Shown here: positions 8,901 through 16,635 of the stretch, piece by piece
Layout: each line of letters starts with the position of its first letter
How positions within the stretch are numbered: the first letter of the stretch is position 1
DNA from: an uncultured Acidobacteriota bacterium
Lineage (GTDB): Bacteria > Acidobacteriota > Vicinamibacteria > Fen-336
Reading direction: 5' to 3'
Assembly (NCBI GenBank): GCA_902826455.1
Contig: CADEEV010000018.1
Location: forward strand, 24,931 to 88,930
DNA: 64,000 bases
Made by a program: the position numbers and the translations under genes
Notes under the pieces: generated by a model
Seen by the model: the letters and a program-made list of their open reading frames with translations, nothing else
The model's database searches: none
Told to the model about the DNA's origin: nothing

Positions 8901-11620
8901 CTCGTCGTGCCGTCGTCGGCCACGTCGAAGACGTGCTCCGCCGTGACCGGCTCCTGCCGTTCGTCCGCGGCGGCCAGCGCGACGCGATACTCGCCGCCGG
9001 TCGCGGGCGCGAAGCGCAGCGTGCCGCGCCCCGTGGCGTCGAGCTTCAGCGTCTGCTCGAGAACGGGGGACTCGCTCACCGTCTCGTGGAGCGACGACCA
9101 GGTCCGGCGGAAGACCGTCGCCTTCGGCGTCGCGGCCACCGGCCGGCCGTTGGGATCCGCCGCGGCGATCGCGAACGTGGCGGTCTCGCCGGTGCGGTAG
9201 AAGCCGCGGTCCGGCTGCACGAAGAGGGAGAACGCCGCCCGGGAGGCGCGCACCGTGCCGGCGCCCTTCACCTCGCGGCGCGACAGGTCGGTGACCTCGG
9301 CTTCGATCTCGTAGCGACCGTCTTCACCGGGCCGGGTCGGGAACTCGATCGGCGCGCGCCCGGAGGCGTCGGTACGTGCCCTGCCTTCGGTGACGACCTG
9401 ACGCGATCCACCGCGCCACGGCCGGGTGCCGATCTCGCCGAAGAACCAGGAGTTCTCTTCGCGGAACGGCCAGAAACTGAGACCCGGCTGCCAGAAGACG
9501 CGCCACGTCACGGCGGCGTCGGCCACCGGCGAGCCGAAGTAGTACTGCGCGATCACGCTGGCCTTGCCCGGCGCGCCGGCGCGAAGGGCGTCGCCCGCCT
9601 CGACCGTGACCTCGTAGTCCGGCTTCCGGTACTCCTCGACGCGGAACTGGCCGCCGGCCACGTTCACGCGGCCGTCGCCGCCGACCTCGATCTGGAAGGC
9701 GTACTCCCCCAGGGGCGCCTCGTCGCCCAGCGCCAGGCTCCCCGAGACGACGCCGAACGCGTCCGTGACGTGCACGTGGCGATACAGCTCGTTCCCCTTC
9801 GGGTCCCGCACCACGATGCTGACGCTCGCCTGGGCGAGCGGGCGGCCGCCGGTCTCCGACGCGCGCAAGGCCTGCGCACGGAACTGCACGCTGTGGCCGG
9901 GCCGGTAGACGGGACGGTCCGTCGACAGGTGGATGCGCACGGGTACCGCGTCGCCCCACCAGTACGCGTAGGCCTCGGGCGTCGCCGCGATGCGATCGCC
10001 GATGATCGCCACGGCGTCGAGCACCCGGTTCTGCCGCTCGCGCGTAAGGGCCAGGCTGAACGTCCCGTCGGGGCCCGTGCGCCCCCTCACCACGTTCGTG
10101 CGGACGTCGTTCTTCCAGGGCTCGCGCTCGCGGGTCACGAGCGACGCGCCCTCGACCGCGGCCCCGGTCACGGCGTCGGCCACGTAGAAGAGGCCCTGCT
10201 CCGACCCGACCTTCTGGACGAGGGCGAGGTCCGAGACGATCACGTAAGTGGCGTACGCGACGCCGGCGGCGCGCGCTTCCACGCGGTAGAGACCACGGGC
10301 GAGCTGCGGCAGCGGGACCTGGGCCGAGCGGTGCTGATGCGAGCCGTCGTCGCCGGTCGCGTGCTGCCAAGTGGCCGCAGCACCTGCGGGGGGCGTCGCG
10401 CCGGGCGCGCTCGGGGCGTCGCGGAAGCCGGCATCGGCGCGCGCGAGGCGAACCGGATCGAGGAGCACGGCTTCGGGATCCAGGCGATCGGCGCGGAACA
10501 CCACCGTCGTCACGTTCCGGGTCGTGACGCCGAGGCTCACCGCCCGGCCGGGGAGCACGGGCCCGGGCGTGTCGAACGACAGCTCGACGCGCCGCAGGTC
10601 CTGCAGCGCCGCCTTCGCGTCGGAGGACCAGGGGCTCTTCGGGTAGCGCGCCACGACGGCCTCGTAGGCGGTCTCCGCGGCGCGCGGCTCGCCCTGTTCT
10701 TCGAGCATGCGAGCGGCGCCGAACGCCGCATCGTCCGCCAGCGGATCCTGCGGGTAGCGGCGGCCCAGCGCCTGCATGTCCTCGACGGGACTGCCGAGCC
10801 GCGTCAGGGCCTCGGCTTCGTCCTTCGTCAGGGGTCGATCCGCCTTCTTCAGCGCTTCGACCTGTCCCCGAAGCCGATGGCGCTGGAGGGCGCTCGCGTA
10901 GGTGGCGAGGGCGCCGGAGCGCGTGTCGTTGCCGGCGCGGGCCACGACCTCGCGGTAGAGGGCGTCGGAGCGCAGGAACGCGGCCCACTCCCGGCGCGGC
11001 GCGAAGTAGCGGTCGCTCACGCGCGTGATCTTCGAGAGAGGCATCGGGCCCGAGCCCCAGCGCGACTGCAGCACGTCCGCCAGGTCGAGATCGGTCGCGA
11101 GCACCTCGACGAGCACCTCGCGGGCCGAGCCACCTACCGGCAGCTTCCCGTCCTCGACGAGGTAGAGGATCTCGCGGGCCGTCTCGAGGTGCGCGAGCGC
11201 CGCGGCCTGGTCCTCCGCCTGGAGCCAGACCTGCTCGCCCTCGCGGTTCTCTCCGCCGCGACGGAGCTGGTCCCCGACCTTGAAGCCCTGATGGTCTGCG
11301 CGCAGGTAGACGTCCGCGAGCAGGCGGCGCGCACGAACGCCTTCGAGGGAGTCGCCGCGCCGGGCGACGAGCGCCTCGCCTTCCCGCAGCGCCTCGTCCC
11401 ACTCTCCCAGCCCCGCCAGGCTCGCGACGACGCGGCGCTCCTTCAGGGGATCGGGGGCGGCCTTGAGCTCGGCGCGGAACAGCACGAGCGCCTTCTTGAA
11501 GTCCTTGCGGGCGAAGGCCGTCTCTCCGGTCTCGACGGCGGCGCCGGCGCCTTTCGAGGCGCCCTGCGCGAGGAGCACCCCGAGGCCGGGGACGACGAGG
11601 ATCGCAAGCAGGCGTCGCAT
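5915..11620 (-). CDS. Bacterial alpha-2-macroglobulin family protein with intact thioester motif
   Basis: A 1901-residue secreted protein. A signal peptide is at residues 1-20 (MRRLLAILVVPGLGVLLAQG). The first ~330 residues look like helical, TPR-like repeats; then come macroglobulin beta domains with repeated STDRPVYRPG-type strands, the A2M core, and the thioester motif YGCVEQ near residue 1405 within a complement-type helical barrel that ends about residue 1700. Bacterial A2Ms are thought to trap attacking proteases in the periplasm, usually partnered with PbpC (PBP1C). No pbpC is adjacent here; the downstream gene is a decarboxylase. A good ribosome site (GGAGG) precedes the ATG. The N-terminal repeats suggest the long Acidobacteria/Myxobacteria-type architecture. 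Confidence 0.88.
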   Translation of the reverse strand: MRRLLAILVVPGLGVLLAQGASKGAGAAVETGETAFARKDFKKALVLFRAELKAAPDPLKERRVVASLAGLGEWDEALREGEALVARRGDSLEGVRARRLLADVYLRADHQGFKVGDQLRRGGENREGEQVWLQAEDQAAALAHLETAREILYLVEDGKLPVGGSAREVLVEVLATDLDLADVLQSRWGSGPMPLSKITRVSDRYFAPRREWAAFLRSDALYREVVARAGNDTRSGALATYASALQRHRLRGQVEALKKADRPLTKDEAEALTRLGSPVEDMQALGRRYPQDPLADDAAFGAARMLEEQGEPRAAETAYEAVVARYPKSPWSSDAKAALQDLRRVELSFDTPGPVLPGRAVSLGVTTRNVTTVVFRADRLDPEAVLLDPVRLARADAGFRDAPSAPGATPPAGAAATWQHATGDDGSHQHRSAQVPLPQLARGLYRVEARAAGVAYATYVIVSDLALVQKVGSEQGLFYVADAVTGAAVEGASLVTREREPWKNDVRTNVVRGRTGPDGTFSLALTRERQNRVLDAVAIIGDRIAATPEAYAYWWGDAVPVRIHLSTDRPVYRPGHSVQFRAQALRASETGGRPLAQASVSIVVRDPKGNELYRHVHVTDAFGVVSGSLALGDEAPLGEYAFQIEVGGDGRVNVAGGQFRVEEYRKPDYEVTVEAGDALRAGAPGKASVIAQYYFGSPVADAAVTWRVFWQPGLSFWPFREENSWFFGEIGTRPWRGGSRQVVTEGRARTDASGRAPIEFPTRPGEDGRYEIEAEVTDLSRREVKGAGTVRASRAAFSLFVQPDRGFYRTGETATFAIAAADPNGRPVAATPKATVFRRTWSSLHETVSESPVLEQTLKLDATGRGTLRFAPATGGEYRVALAAADERQEPVTAEHVFDVADDGTTSDLFRLQDIELSLEHAQYREGETARVLLSSSRRGSVLLTEEAGGRILRHRTVALDGKRRVVSLALTRSHAPNAFLRATLVSDGQVYSAQQEILVPPTPRFLSVEATPRGGTVKPGAEGVIDLVVRDAAGRPVAASLLLAVTDRSVEAIQAPYAPDIRTFFYGDRRQVQVQETSSFALHAAGAPWRQAKDVAYRRHGMPPGWWGDLRRQRSDWAGDELELDQTVEVAADGMAAGVMAPNAPAPAAQAAFVGAGKRLLKEEAGLRANEAGADREELAAAQTRSVFADTAYWNAAVTTDADGKASVTVRFPDSLTDWKVVARGGDAQARVGEAIASVVARKDLTVRLQSPRFFVERDRVLLSALIVNDTAEALDVTAGLEVSDVLRLESPGTSKLRVEKNGQVRVEWPARVTGVGTAKIRVSALTRIESDAAEMSFEALVHGVDKQVSQAGRMRAGESRELVFDVPSERGAGSAQLTLTVAPTLLSSLVEAVPYLVDYPYGCVEQTMSRFLPAVLLARTFKESGLRLEDLAARRRLITKDRSYRRDKDPVFDAAELEAMVRAGLGRLYAFQGDDGGWGWWRADTSDIRISAYVVYGLVTAKAAGVAVDENALGRGVAFLESHVKDSNSLHERAYAAFALASAGRKPEGLDRLFARREDLTVHGRSLLALALQRSGRTADAKTIVSNLEDLAQVDAASDTASWRVASHWWFWENDRVETQAFALWALAEIAPEHPLAPKVARWLLLNRQGSRWDSTRDTAHAIYALAAFAKGAGETGADLTAEVRAGGITKTFRITPQNGFAFDDTLVLGDAELGAGRKTVSVKVTGSGVLYYTASLRYFTKEEDIRGAGTDLRLTREYYRRTPRVAESQGERRLEYDYVRVPSLAAVKSGEEVEVRLAIEAPTAYDHLVFEDPKPAGFEPVDLVSGARYGDGLCSNMELRDERVAFFITHLAQGRQVIRYVLRAETPGDYHALPAHGYAMYAPGIAALADEWRATIEP

Positions 11621-11722
11621 GGTTCAAGGCCTCCGCCACCCCTACAGCCTCGGGGGCGGCTTCATTCCCGTGACTGTAACCGACTCGCCTCCGGCGCTTC
11701 CGGCTGTTTCACGGCTTTTTAC

Positions 11723-11751
11723 TTGACCAGTCAACCATTGATGCCTAACGT
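11723..11751 (+). promoter_or_regulatory. Sigma-70 promoter overlapping a MarR-type palindrome
   Basis: TTGACC (11723-11728), a 17-base spacer, then TAACGT (11746-11751). The -35 lies inside the inverted repeat TTGAC-CA-GTCAA (11723-11734), a perfect 5-2-5 palindrome of the size MarR dimers bind. The regulator gene starts downstream at 11780, so autorepression is the natural reading. Binding is inferred, not shown. Confidence 0.55.
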
Positions 11752-11779
11752 GTCTAGCGTGAAGCGGAGGAGCGGCGCC

Positions 11780-12268
11780 ATGCAGCGGGAGATCCGGCAA
11801 GGCCGTCCGTTCGGCTCCTGCAGCCAGGAGGCGACCCTCGGGCTGCTGCGCACGTCGGACCTGGTGCGCCGGCAGCTGGCCCAGGTCGTCGAGCCCCTCG
11901 GCATCACGCTCCAGCAGTACAACGTGCTGCGGATCCTGCGCGGCGCCGGCGAGGCAGGCCTGCCGACCCTCGAGATCGTGGAGCGGATGATCGAGCAGGC
12001 TCCAGGCATCACCCGCCTCATGGATCGGCTCGAGGCGAAGAAGCTCGTGCGCCGCAAGCGCTGCGATGCGGACCGCCGCCAGGTGCTGTGCTGGATCACC
12101 CCGCCTGGCCTCGAGCTGCTCGGGCGCCTCGACGCGCCGATGCTCGCCGCCGACGAGGCGATCCTCGGCCGGCTGCCGATCCGCAAGATCGAAACCCTCA
12201 TTCGTGTTCTCGACGACGTCCGGTCCGGCATCGCGACCGCACCGCAACCGACAAACAAGGGAGAGTAA
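11780..12268 (+). CDS. MarR-family transcriptional regulator
   Basis: A 162-residue winged-helix protein. The MarR core is clear: LGITLQQYNVLRILRGAGE, recognition helix region APGITRLMDRLEAKKLVRR, and the wing CDADRRQVLCWITPPG. The ATG at 11780 is chosen because GGAGGAG lies just upstream; an in-frame ATG at 11741 falls inside the predicted promoter. It is followed three bases later by a YceI gene, and MarR-YceI pairs are common. It probably represses its own operon through the palindrome at 11723-11734 and is released by a phenolic or oxidising ligand; two or more cysteines (GSCSQE, KRCDADR, VLCWI) could sense oxidation. Confidence 0.86.
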   Translation: MQREIRQGRPFGSCSQEATLGLLRTSDLVRRQLAQVVEPLGITLQQYNVLRILRGAGEAGLPTLEIVERMIEQAPGITRLMDRLEAKKLVRRKRCDADRRQVLCWITPPGLELLGRLDAPMLAADEAILGRLPIRKIETLIRVLDDVRSGIATAPQPTNKGE

Positions 12269-12271
12269 GAC

Positions 12272-12874
12272 ATGCGTAGATGGATGATCGTTGCGGCGCT
12301 CGCCGCGTTCACGTCGCCGGTTTTCGCCGCCGACACGTACGTCGTCGACAAGACCCACGGCGAGGTCGGGTTCCAGATCACCCACCTCGGCCTGTCGAAG
12401 GTCAAGGGCTGGTTCGGGGACTACGAGGGCACGATCGTGGTCGATGCGGCGAAGCCGGAGGCCTCGTCCGTGGAGTTCATGATCAGGGTCGCCAGCATCA
12501 ACACCAACAACGAAGGCCGCGACAAGGACCTGCGCGAAGGCGAGGGGCTGTTCGAGGCCGCCAAGTTCCCGACGATCACCTTCAAGAGCACCAAGGTGGT
12601 GGCGAAGGGCAAGGACGCCTACGACGTGACCGGCAACTTCACGATGCACGGCGTGACCAAGACCCTGACGCTCCCGATCAAGGTGCTCGGGCCGATCACG
12701 GATCCCTGGAAGAACGTCAAGTACGGCTTCGAGACCCAGACGGTCCTGAACCGCAAGGACTACGGGATCACCTGGCACAAGACGATGGACGGTGGCGGGC
12801 TCGTCCTGGGCGACGACGTCACGGTGACGATCAGCCTCGAGGCCGCGAAGAAGAAGGACGAAGCCGCGAAGTAA
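12272..12874 (+). CDS. YceI-family periplasmic lipid-binding protein
   Basis: A 200-residue protein with a signal peptide (MRRWMIVAALAAFTSPVFAA). The lipocalin-like YceI fold is marked by YVVDKTHGEVGFQITHLGLSKVKGWF, FPTITFKSTKV and GNFTMHGVTKTLTLP. YceI proteins bind isoprenoid or quinone-like lipids in the periplasm and are often induced by stress. Ribosome site GGGAGAG precedes the ATG. Only three bases separate it from the MarR gene, so it should share the promoter at 11723-11751. Length is typical of the family. Confidence 0.9.
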   Translation: MRRWMIVAALAAFTSPVFAADTYVVDKTHGEVGFQITHLGLSKVKGWFGDYEGTIVVDAAKPEASSVEFMIRVASINTNNEGRDKDLREGEGLFEAAKFPTITFKSTKVVAKGKDAYDVTGNFTMHGVTKTLTLPIKVLGPITDPWKNVKYGFETQTVLNRKDYGITWHKTMDGGGLVLGDDVTVTISLEAAKKKDEAAK

Positions 12875-12916
12875 CGGCCGCTCTCTTCGAGAGGCGCGCG
12901 GTTGTAGACTCTCGCC

Positions 12917-14272
12917 ATGAGTCGACACCTCGCGCCTCTCCTCCTGTTGTTCGGGGCCGCGGCCTCCGCGCAGCAGGCGCCCCGCCTCGCGATCCCCTAC
13001 GAGCTCTTCCGCCTGCCGAACGGCCTGACCGTGATCGTCCACGAGGACCACTCGGCGCCGATCGCGACGGTCAACACCTGGTATCACGTGGGCTCGGGAC
13101 GCGAGACCCCCGGCCGCACCGGCTTCGCCCACCTGTTCGAGCACATCATGTTCGAGGGTTCGAAGAACGTGCCGGAGGGCGGCTTCGACCGCTGGCTCGA
13201 GGCCGTGGGCGGGAACAACAACGGCTCGACCAACAACGACCGCACGAACTACTACGAGGACGTGCCGGCGAACGCCGTCGAGGTGCCGCTGTTCCTCGAG
13301 TCCGACCGCATGGGCTTCCTGCTCGACGCCATGTCCCCGGCCAAGGTCGACGGCCAGCGCGACGTCGTAAAGAACGAGCGGCGTCAGTCCTACGAGAACC
13401 AGCCCTACGGCATGGCCGAGCTGCTGCTCCTCGAAGCGCTGTACCCGAAGGGCCATCCCTACAGCTGGCCGACGATCGGCTCCATGGAGGACCTCTCGGC
13501 CGCGAGCTACGAAGACGTGGTGGGCTTCTTCAAGACCTGGTACGGCCCGGCCAACACCAGCGTTGTGATCGCCGGAGACGTGGACGCCCAGGCGATGCGC
13601 GCCGCCGCGGAGAAGTGGTTCGGCGAGGTGCCGAAGGGCCGGCCCGTCGAGCCCCTCGTCCCGAAGCCCGTGAGCCTCGCGGCGGAGAAGCGTCTCGTCC
13701 ACGAGGACCAGGTTCAGCTGGCGCGCCTCTACCTGCAATGGCCCGTGCCCGCCGCGTACTCGGCTCCCGAGGCCGGGCTCGAAGCCCTCGCCTCGGTCCT
13801 CGCCGACGGCAAGAACTCGCGCCTCTACAAGCGTCTCGTGTACGAGCTGCAGGTCGCCCAGGACGTCACCGCGTACGTCGACGGCGGGGCCCTGGCCTCG
13901 GCGTTCAACGTCGTGGTGACGGCGCGCGCCGGCCACGGCCTCGAGGAGATGCGGCGGCTCGTCGACGAGGAGATCCTGCGGCTGAAAGCCGAGCCTCCCA
14001 GCGAGCGTGAGCTGACCCGCTTCAAGAACCAGGCGGAATCCGGCATGTACAACCGCCTCGAGCGCGTCGCGAACAAGGCCAATCTCCTGAACGAGTACTA
14101 CACGAGCACGGGCGACCCCGACTTCCTGGCGGAGGATCTCGCACGCTACCAGGCCCTCGCTCCCGGGGATCTCACCGCGCTCGCGGCGAGCTACCTCGGA
14201 GAGGGACGCGTCGCGTTGTCGATCGTGCCGGCGGGAAAACGCGACCTCGCCCTCCCGGAGGTGACCCAATGA
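12917..14272 (+). CDS. M16 family zinc peptidase, catalytic subunit
   Basis: A 451-residue secreted protein. The signal peptide is MSRHLAPLLLLFGAAASAQQ. The inverted zinc motif HxxEH is at His72-Glu75-His76 (HLFEH), with the downstream glutamate region NERRQSYENQPYG. Half-length M16B peptidases work as pairs of a catalytic and a non-catalytic subunit, degrading oligopeptides in the periplasm. The next gene, overlapping by four bases, is the matching non-catalytic subunit. A short 42-base gap follows YceI, so promoter sharing is possible but not clear. Confidence 0.9.
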   Translation: MSRHLAPLLLLFGAAASAQQAPRLAIPYELFRLPNGLTVIVHEDHSAPIATVNTWYHVGSGRETPGRTGFAHLFEHIMFEGSKNVPEGGFDRWLEAVGGNNNGSTNNDRTNYYEDVPANAVEVPLFLESDRMGFLLDAMSPAKVDGQRDVVKNERRQSYENQPYGMAELLLLEALYPKGHPYSWPTIGSMEDLSAASYEDVVGFFKTWYGPANTSVVIAGDVDAQAMRAAAEKWFGEVPKGRPVEPLVPKPVSLAAEKRLVHEDQVQLARLYLQWPVPAAYSAPEAGLEALASVLADGKNSRLYKRLVYELQVAQDVTAYVDGGALASAFNVVVTARAGHGLEEMRRLVDEEILRLKAEPPSERELTRFKNQAESGMYNRLERVANKANLLNEYYTSTGDPDFLAEDLARYQALAPGDLTALAASYLGEGRVALSIVPAGKRDLALPEVTQ

Positions 14273-15711
14273 AGCCGCTCGCGTGGCTCCTCTGCGGCGC
14301 GCTCCTTCCCGTCGTGGCCTCGGCCGATACGGTCGATCGCACGAGGCCTCCCGCGCCCGGGCCGGCGCGGCCCCTCACGATCCCCGCCGCGCAGGCCCTG
14401 AGCCTCGGCAACGGCCTGCCGGTCCTGCTCGTCGAGTCCCACGAGGTGCCGGTCGTCCACGTCCGGCTGCTGGTGCGGGCCGGCGCCGCGGCCGACCCGC
14501 TCCCTCGAGCGGGCCTGGCCTCGATGACGGCCGACATGCTCGACGAGGGCGCCGGCGGCCACGATGCGCTGGCGCTCGCCGACGCCCTGGACTTCCTCGG
14601 CGCCGACCTCGGCACCTACGCGGGTTGGGATTCCTCGGCCGCCGACCTCCACGTCCCCTCCGCTCGCCTCGAGCCGGCGCTGGCCCTCCTCGCCGACGTC
14701 GTACAGCGGCCCGACTTCCCGGCGGCCGAGCTCGAACGGCTGCGCAAGGAGGCGCTCACGCAGCTCCTCCAGGATCGGGACGAGGCCGGCGCGATCGCGA
14801 GCCGGGCGCTGTCCCAGGCCATCTTCGGCCGTGGGCACCGCTACGGGATCCCGTTCGGCGGCGACGCCACGGCCCTCGCGGGTCTCGACGCCGCGGCCTT
14901 GCGCACGTTCCACGACCAGTTCTACCGGCCGAACAACGCCGTGCTGATCGTGGTCGGGGACGTGACGCCCGCGGTCCTGCCGCTCCTCGAGCGGGCCTTC
15001 GGCGGCTGGGCCAAGGGCGGCGTGACGGCGACGCTCCTGGCGACGCCCGCGCCGGTGAAGGGCCGGACGGTCTATCTCGTGGACCGCCCCGGGTCGGCCC
15101 AATCAGCGATCCGCTTCGGCCGGGTGGGCCCGTCGCGCTCGACCCCCGACTACGCGGCCCTCGAGGTCATGAACACGCTGCTCGGCGGCTCCTTCACCTC
15201 GCGGCTCAACGACAACCTGCGCGAGCAGCACGGCTACGCCTACGGCGCCTTCTCGGGCTTCGACTACCGCCGCACGGCGGGCGTGTTCGGCGCCGCTTCC
15301 GACGTCCAGACCCAGTCCACCTCCGAGGCCCTGACGGAGTTCATGAAGGAGCTGACGCGTATCCGGACGCTGCCTCCCGCCGACGACGTCGTGCGCGCGC
15401 GCAACTACCTGGCGCTCTCCACGGGCGGCGAGTTCGAGACGACGCGCCAGCTCGCGGCCCGCTACGGCGAGCAGTGGCTGTACGGCCTGCCCGCCGACAC
15501 GTTCACGTCGTTCGTGCCGAAGGCCCTCGCGATCGGCCCGGAGCAGTTGCGCCGGACCGCCGTCTCCCAGGTCGACGTCCAGAACATGGCGATCGTGGTG
15601 GTGGGCGACATGAAGACCGTCGAGGCGAAGGTGCGTGCTCTCGGCCTGGGCCCCGTGCGCAAGCTCTCGCTCGACGAGGTCATGGGCCCCGCCCCGAAGC
15701 TCTCGGAATAG
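14269..15711 (+). CDS. M16 family peptidase, non-catalytic partner subunit
   Basis: A 480-residue secreted protein with signal peptide MKPLAWLLCGALLPVVASAD. It has the M16 fold (GLPVLLVESHEVPVVHVRLLVRAG; LREQHGYAYGAFSGFDYRR), but the zinc motif position reads GLASMTADML, so HxxEH is absent. The Arg/Tyr-containing C-terminal region that grips the substrate backbone is kept. This is the expected second half of a heterodimeric M16B protease with the upstream gene; ATGA overlap couples their translation. Confidence 0.88.
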   Translation: MKPLAWLLCGALLPVVASADTVDRTRPPAPGPARPLTIPAAQALSLGNGLPVLLVESHEVPVVHVRLLVRAGAAADPLPRAGLASMTADMLDEGAGGHDALALADALDFLGADLGTYAGWDSSAADLHVPSARLEPALALLADVVQRPDFPAAELERLRKEALTQLLQDRDEAGAIASRALSQAIFGRGHRYGIPFGGDATALAGLDAAALRTFHDQFYRPNNAVLIVVGDVTPAVLPLLERAFGGWAKGGVTATLLATPAPVKGRTVYLVDRPGSAQSAIRFGRVGPSRSTPDYAALEVMNTLLGGSFTSRLNDNLREQHGYAYGAFSGFDYRRTAGVFGAASDVQTQSTSEALTEFMKELTRIRTLPPADDVVRARNYLALSTGGEFETTRQLAARYGEQWLYGLPADTFTSFVPKALAIGPEQLRRTAVSQVDVQNMAIVVVGDMKTVEAKVRALGLGPVRKLSLDEVMGPAPKLSE

Positions 15712-15721
15712 GCCCTCGTCG

Positions 15722-15744
15722 CCTCCTGTAAGGCAGGCAGGAGG
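15722..15744 (+). promoter_or_regulatory. Hairpin that pairs with the ribosome binding site of the next gene
   Basis: CCTCCTG (15722-15728) and CAGGAGG (15738-15744) form a perfect 7-base stem with a 9-base loop. The right arm is the Shine-Dalgarno sequence, six bases before the ATG at 15751. It could serve as a translational switch, or as a weak terminator for the M16 operon; there is no T-run. Confidence 0.4.
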
Positions 15745-15750
15745 TGGACG

Positions 15751-16635
15751 ATGCGTAGCCTGCGGCGGATCCCGACGTTCCTCGGCCTGGCGATGGGCCT
15801 GGCCGTGCCTGCGGTGGCCCACGACTACGGTTATCGCGAAGCCGGCTCCCTCGTGGGAGTCTCGCTCTCGGTGGGCGGCCGTTCGACGCCGCTGCTCGCG
15901 GCCCGCGACGGTTCGGGCCGCTTCTACCTCGAAGCCCGCGAGGGCCAGTCGTACGAGGTGACGCTCACCAACCGCACGGGCGAGCGGCTGGGGGTCGCGC
16001 TGGTCGTCGACGGCCTGAACGCGATCAGCGGCCAGCGGCAGCCGGGGTCCGCGCCCGGCCGGATGTACGTCCTCGCGCCCTGGGAAGACACCGTCGTCCG
16101 GGGCTGGCGCAGCTCGCTCTCGGACGTCCGGCGCTTCACGTTCGTCGACGAGCGTGGGTCCTACGCGGCGCGCTCGGACAAGGCCAACTCGAAGATGGGC
16201 TGGATCGAGGTGGTGGTCTACCGCGAGCAGCGCCGCGCGGTGTCGCGCCCCTACCCCTTCCCGTACCAGCCCTACGCGGAGCGGCCCGGCGCCGACGACC
16301 GCGGCCGCGAGGAGGAGTCCACGGCGAGACGGGCGCCGGCGCCGCCGGCCTCGGCTCCCGCGGAGGGGATGTCGCGCGACCAGGCCGAGAAGCTGGGGAG
16401 CCTGGGCTACGGCGGCACGGCACAGGCGTACCCCGGCACCGGCTGGGGCCGCCAGACGTACGATCCCGTCGAGATCGTCTCCTTCGACCCCCAGCCCCGG
16501 GCGGCGGAGCGCGTCACCCTTCGCTACGAGTACGCGCCGGCGCTGCGGGCCCTGGGGCTGCTGCCTCCCCAGTGGTGGGCGCGGGACCGCCTGCAGGACC
16601 GGGACGGGGGGTTCGCTCCGGCCCCGCGGTGGTGA
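15751..16635 (+). CDS. Secreted protein of unknown function
   Basis: A 294-residue protein with a signal peptide (MRSLRRIPTFLGLAMGLAVPAVAHD). I do not recognise the family. The first ~170 residues look like a beta-sandwich (GVSLSVGGRSTPLLAARDGSG, YEVTLTNRTGERLGVALVVDGLNAISG, APWEDTVVRGW, RRFTFVDERGSYAARS). The second half is Pro/Ala/Arg-rich and contains AEKLGSLGYGG, reminiscent of tails seen in secreted enzymes. The C-terminus covers 122 bases of the convergent MFS gene, unusually long overlap. Its ribosome site can be sequestered in the hairpin at 15722-15744. Confidence 0.7.
   Translation: MRSLRRIPTFLGLAMGLAVPAVAHDYGYREAGSLVGVSLSVGGRSTPLLAARDGSGRFYLEAREGQSYEVTLTNRTGERLGVALVVDGLNAISGQRQPGSAPGRMYVLAPWEDTVVRGWRSSLSDVRRFTFVDERGSYAARSDKANSKMGWIEVVVYREQRRAVSRPYPFPYQPYAERPGADDRGREEESTARRAPAPPASAPAEGMSRDQAEKLGSLGYGGTAQAYPGTGWGRQTYDPVEIVSFDPQPRAAERVTLRYEYAPALRALGLLPPQWWARDRLQDRDGGFAPAPRW

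Noticed and set aside
4529..11740. Very long open frame on the + strand opposite the macroglobulin and decarboxylase genes, continuous with the MarR frame
   Set aside because: It is rich in Arg, Gly, His and Ala, without domains, and mirrors the third-codon-position GC bias of the real minus-strand genes. Only the last 162 residues (MarR) are real.
11741..11779. Upstream ATG at 11741 as start of the MarR gene
   Set aside because: It falls between the -35 and -10 boxes of the predicted promoter; ATG 11780 has a good ribosome site.
12880..12916. Hairpin CTCTC-TTC-GAGAG after YceI as a terminator
   Set aside because: Short stem, no T-run; too weak to call.
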